Positions 63,894 to 64,000 of a stretch of 64,000 nt of DNA are shown here, in pieces. How positions within the stretch are numbered: the first letter of the stretch is position 1; the number at the start of each line of letters is the position of its first letter. A program made the position numbers and the translations under genes. The notes below the pieces were generated by a model, which had not been told where the DNA came from, ran no database searches, and saw only the letters and a program-made list of their open reading frames with translations. The stretch is from Pseudomonas putida. Lineage in GTDB: Bacteria; Pseudomonadota; Gammaproteobacteria; Pseudomonadales; Pseudomonadaceae. The stretch covers positions 682,001-746,000 of the forward strand of contig NZ_CP066306.1 of NCBI RefSeq assembly GCF_016406145.1, given 5' to 3'.

Positions 63894-64000
63894 TCAATGA
63901 TTGCTGTGTTGGCTAAGCCGACTCTCGAAGTATCGCGCAGTCTCTTTGTCGGTGCAGTACAGGTAGCAACCCTTCATCCCGCGTGTCATCAGGGTTCGAT
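63894..64000 (-). CDS. C-terminal fragment of a DUF2075-like protein (partial)
   Basis: Only the last 35 codons are in the window; the gene continues past base 64000. The minus-strand frame reads RTLMTRGMKGCYLYCTDKETARYFESRL and then SQHSNH, with the stop at 63894-63896. This is the typical end of DUF2075 proteins, whose main part is a Schlafen-group-3-like superfamily I helicase/ATPase. Such proteins occur in accessory and defence-related loci, but the rest of the gene is needed to say more. Confidence 0.7.
   Translation of the reverse strand, partial: RTLMTRGMKGCYLYCTDKETARYFESRLSQHSNH

Overview
The window is GC-rich chromosomal DNA from a gamma-proteobacterium of the Pseudomonas putida group. 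The evidence is the gene order lptE-leuS ... lnt-corC-ybeY-phoH ... hemL-thiE-thiD-ladS-like ... aidB-amn, which follows the arrangement I know from Pseudomonas, together with several REP elements of the P. putida type. No rRNA, tRNA, CRISPR array, insertion sequence or prophage was recognised.

Bases 1-12,700 are mostly housekeeping genes on the minus strand: lptE, leuS, lnt, corC, ybeY, phoH, hemL, thiE and thiD. Bases 12,960-18,900 hold a LadS-type sensor kinase that lacks a receiver domain, an AidB-type acyl-CoA dehydrogenase, AMP nucleosidase and RluE. Bases 19,000-34,700 are mixed core genes: a DUF2788 protein, an Lrp-type regulator, a candidate small RNA, a CDF metal exporter, HrpB, RhlE, a flavoprotein with a frameshifted C-terminus, a deacetylase-like protein, TesB and others. 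Bases 34,800-44,850 are catabolic: a FadR-type regulator with two matching operators, two MFS transporters, glucarate dehydratase, a LysR regulator, a 2-hydroxyacid dehydrogenase and the GABA permease GabP.

Bases 44,977-63,142 are the most unusual part. All genes lie on the plus strand. A tightly coupled five-gene operon encodes a periplasmic HlyD-type adaptor, a GAF-like/HlyD membrane protein, an M50 (site-2 protease type) metalloprotease fused to an HlyD-type region, an aspartyl/asparaginyl beta-hydroxylase-like protein and a sulfotransferase-like protein. It is followed by a GNAT acetyltransferase, a phage tail-collar/Mdp-like protein, a 3,066-residue adhesin (LEPR motif, DUF4347, beta-helix, 15 Ig-like repeats) and a TolC-family lipoprotein. 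A stand-alone cysC (PAPS synthesis) converges on the cluster. No ABC-transporter ATPase is encoded and the adhesin shows no RTX repeats, so this is not an ordinary type I secretion locus. My reading is a candidate export and modification system for a surface adhesin, with the M50-HlyD fusion as its inner-membrane hub.

Intergenic gaps carry REP elements, a few intrinsic terminators and strong hairpins. The right edge cuts the 3' end of a DUF2075-like gene.
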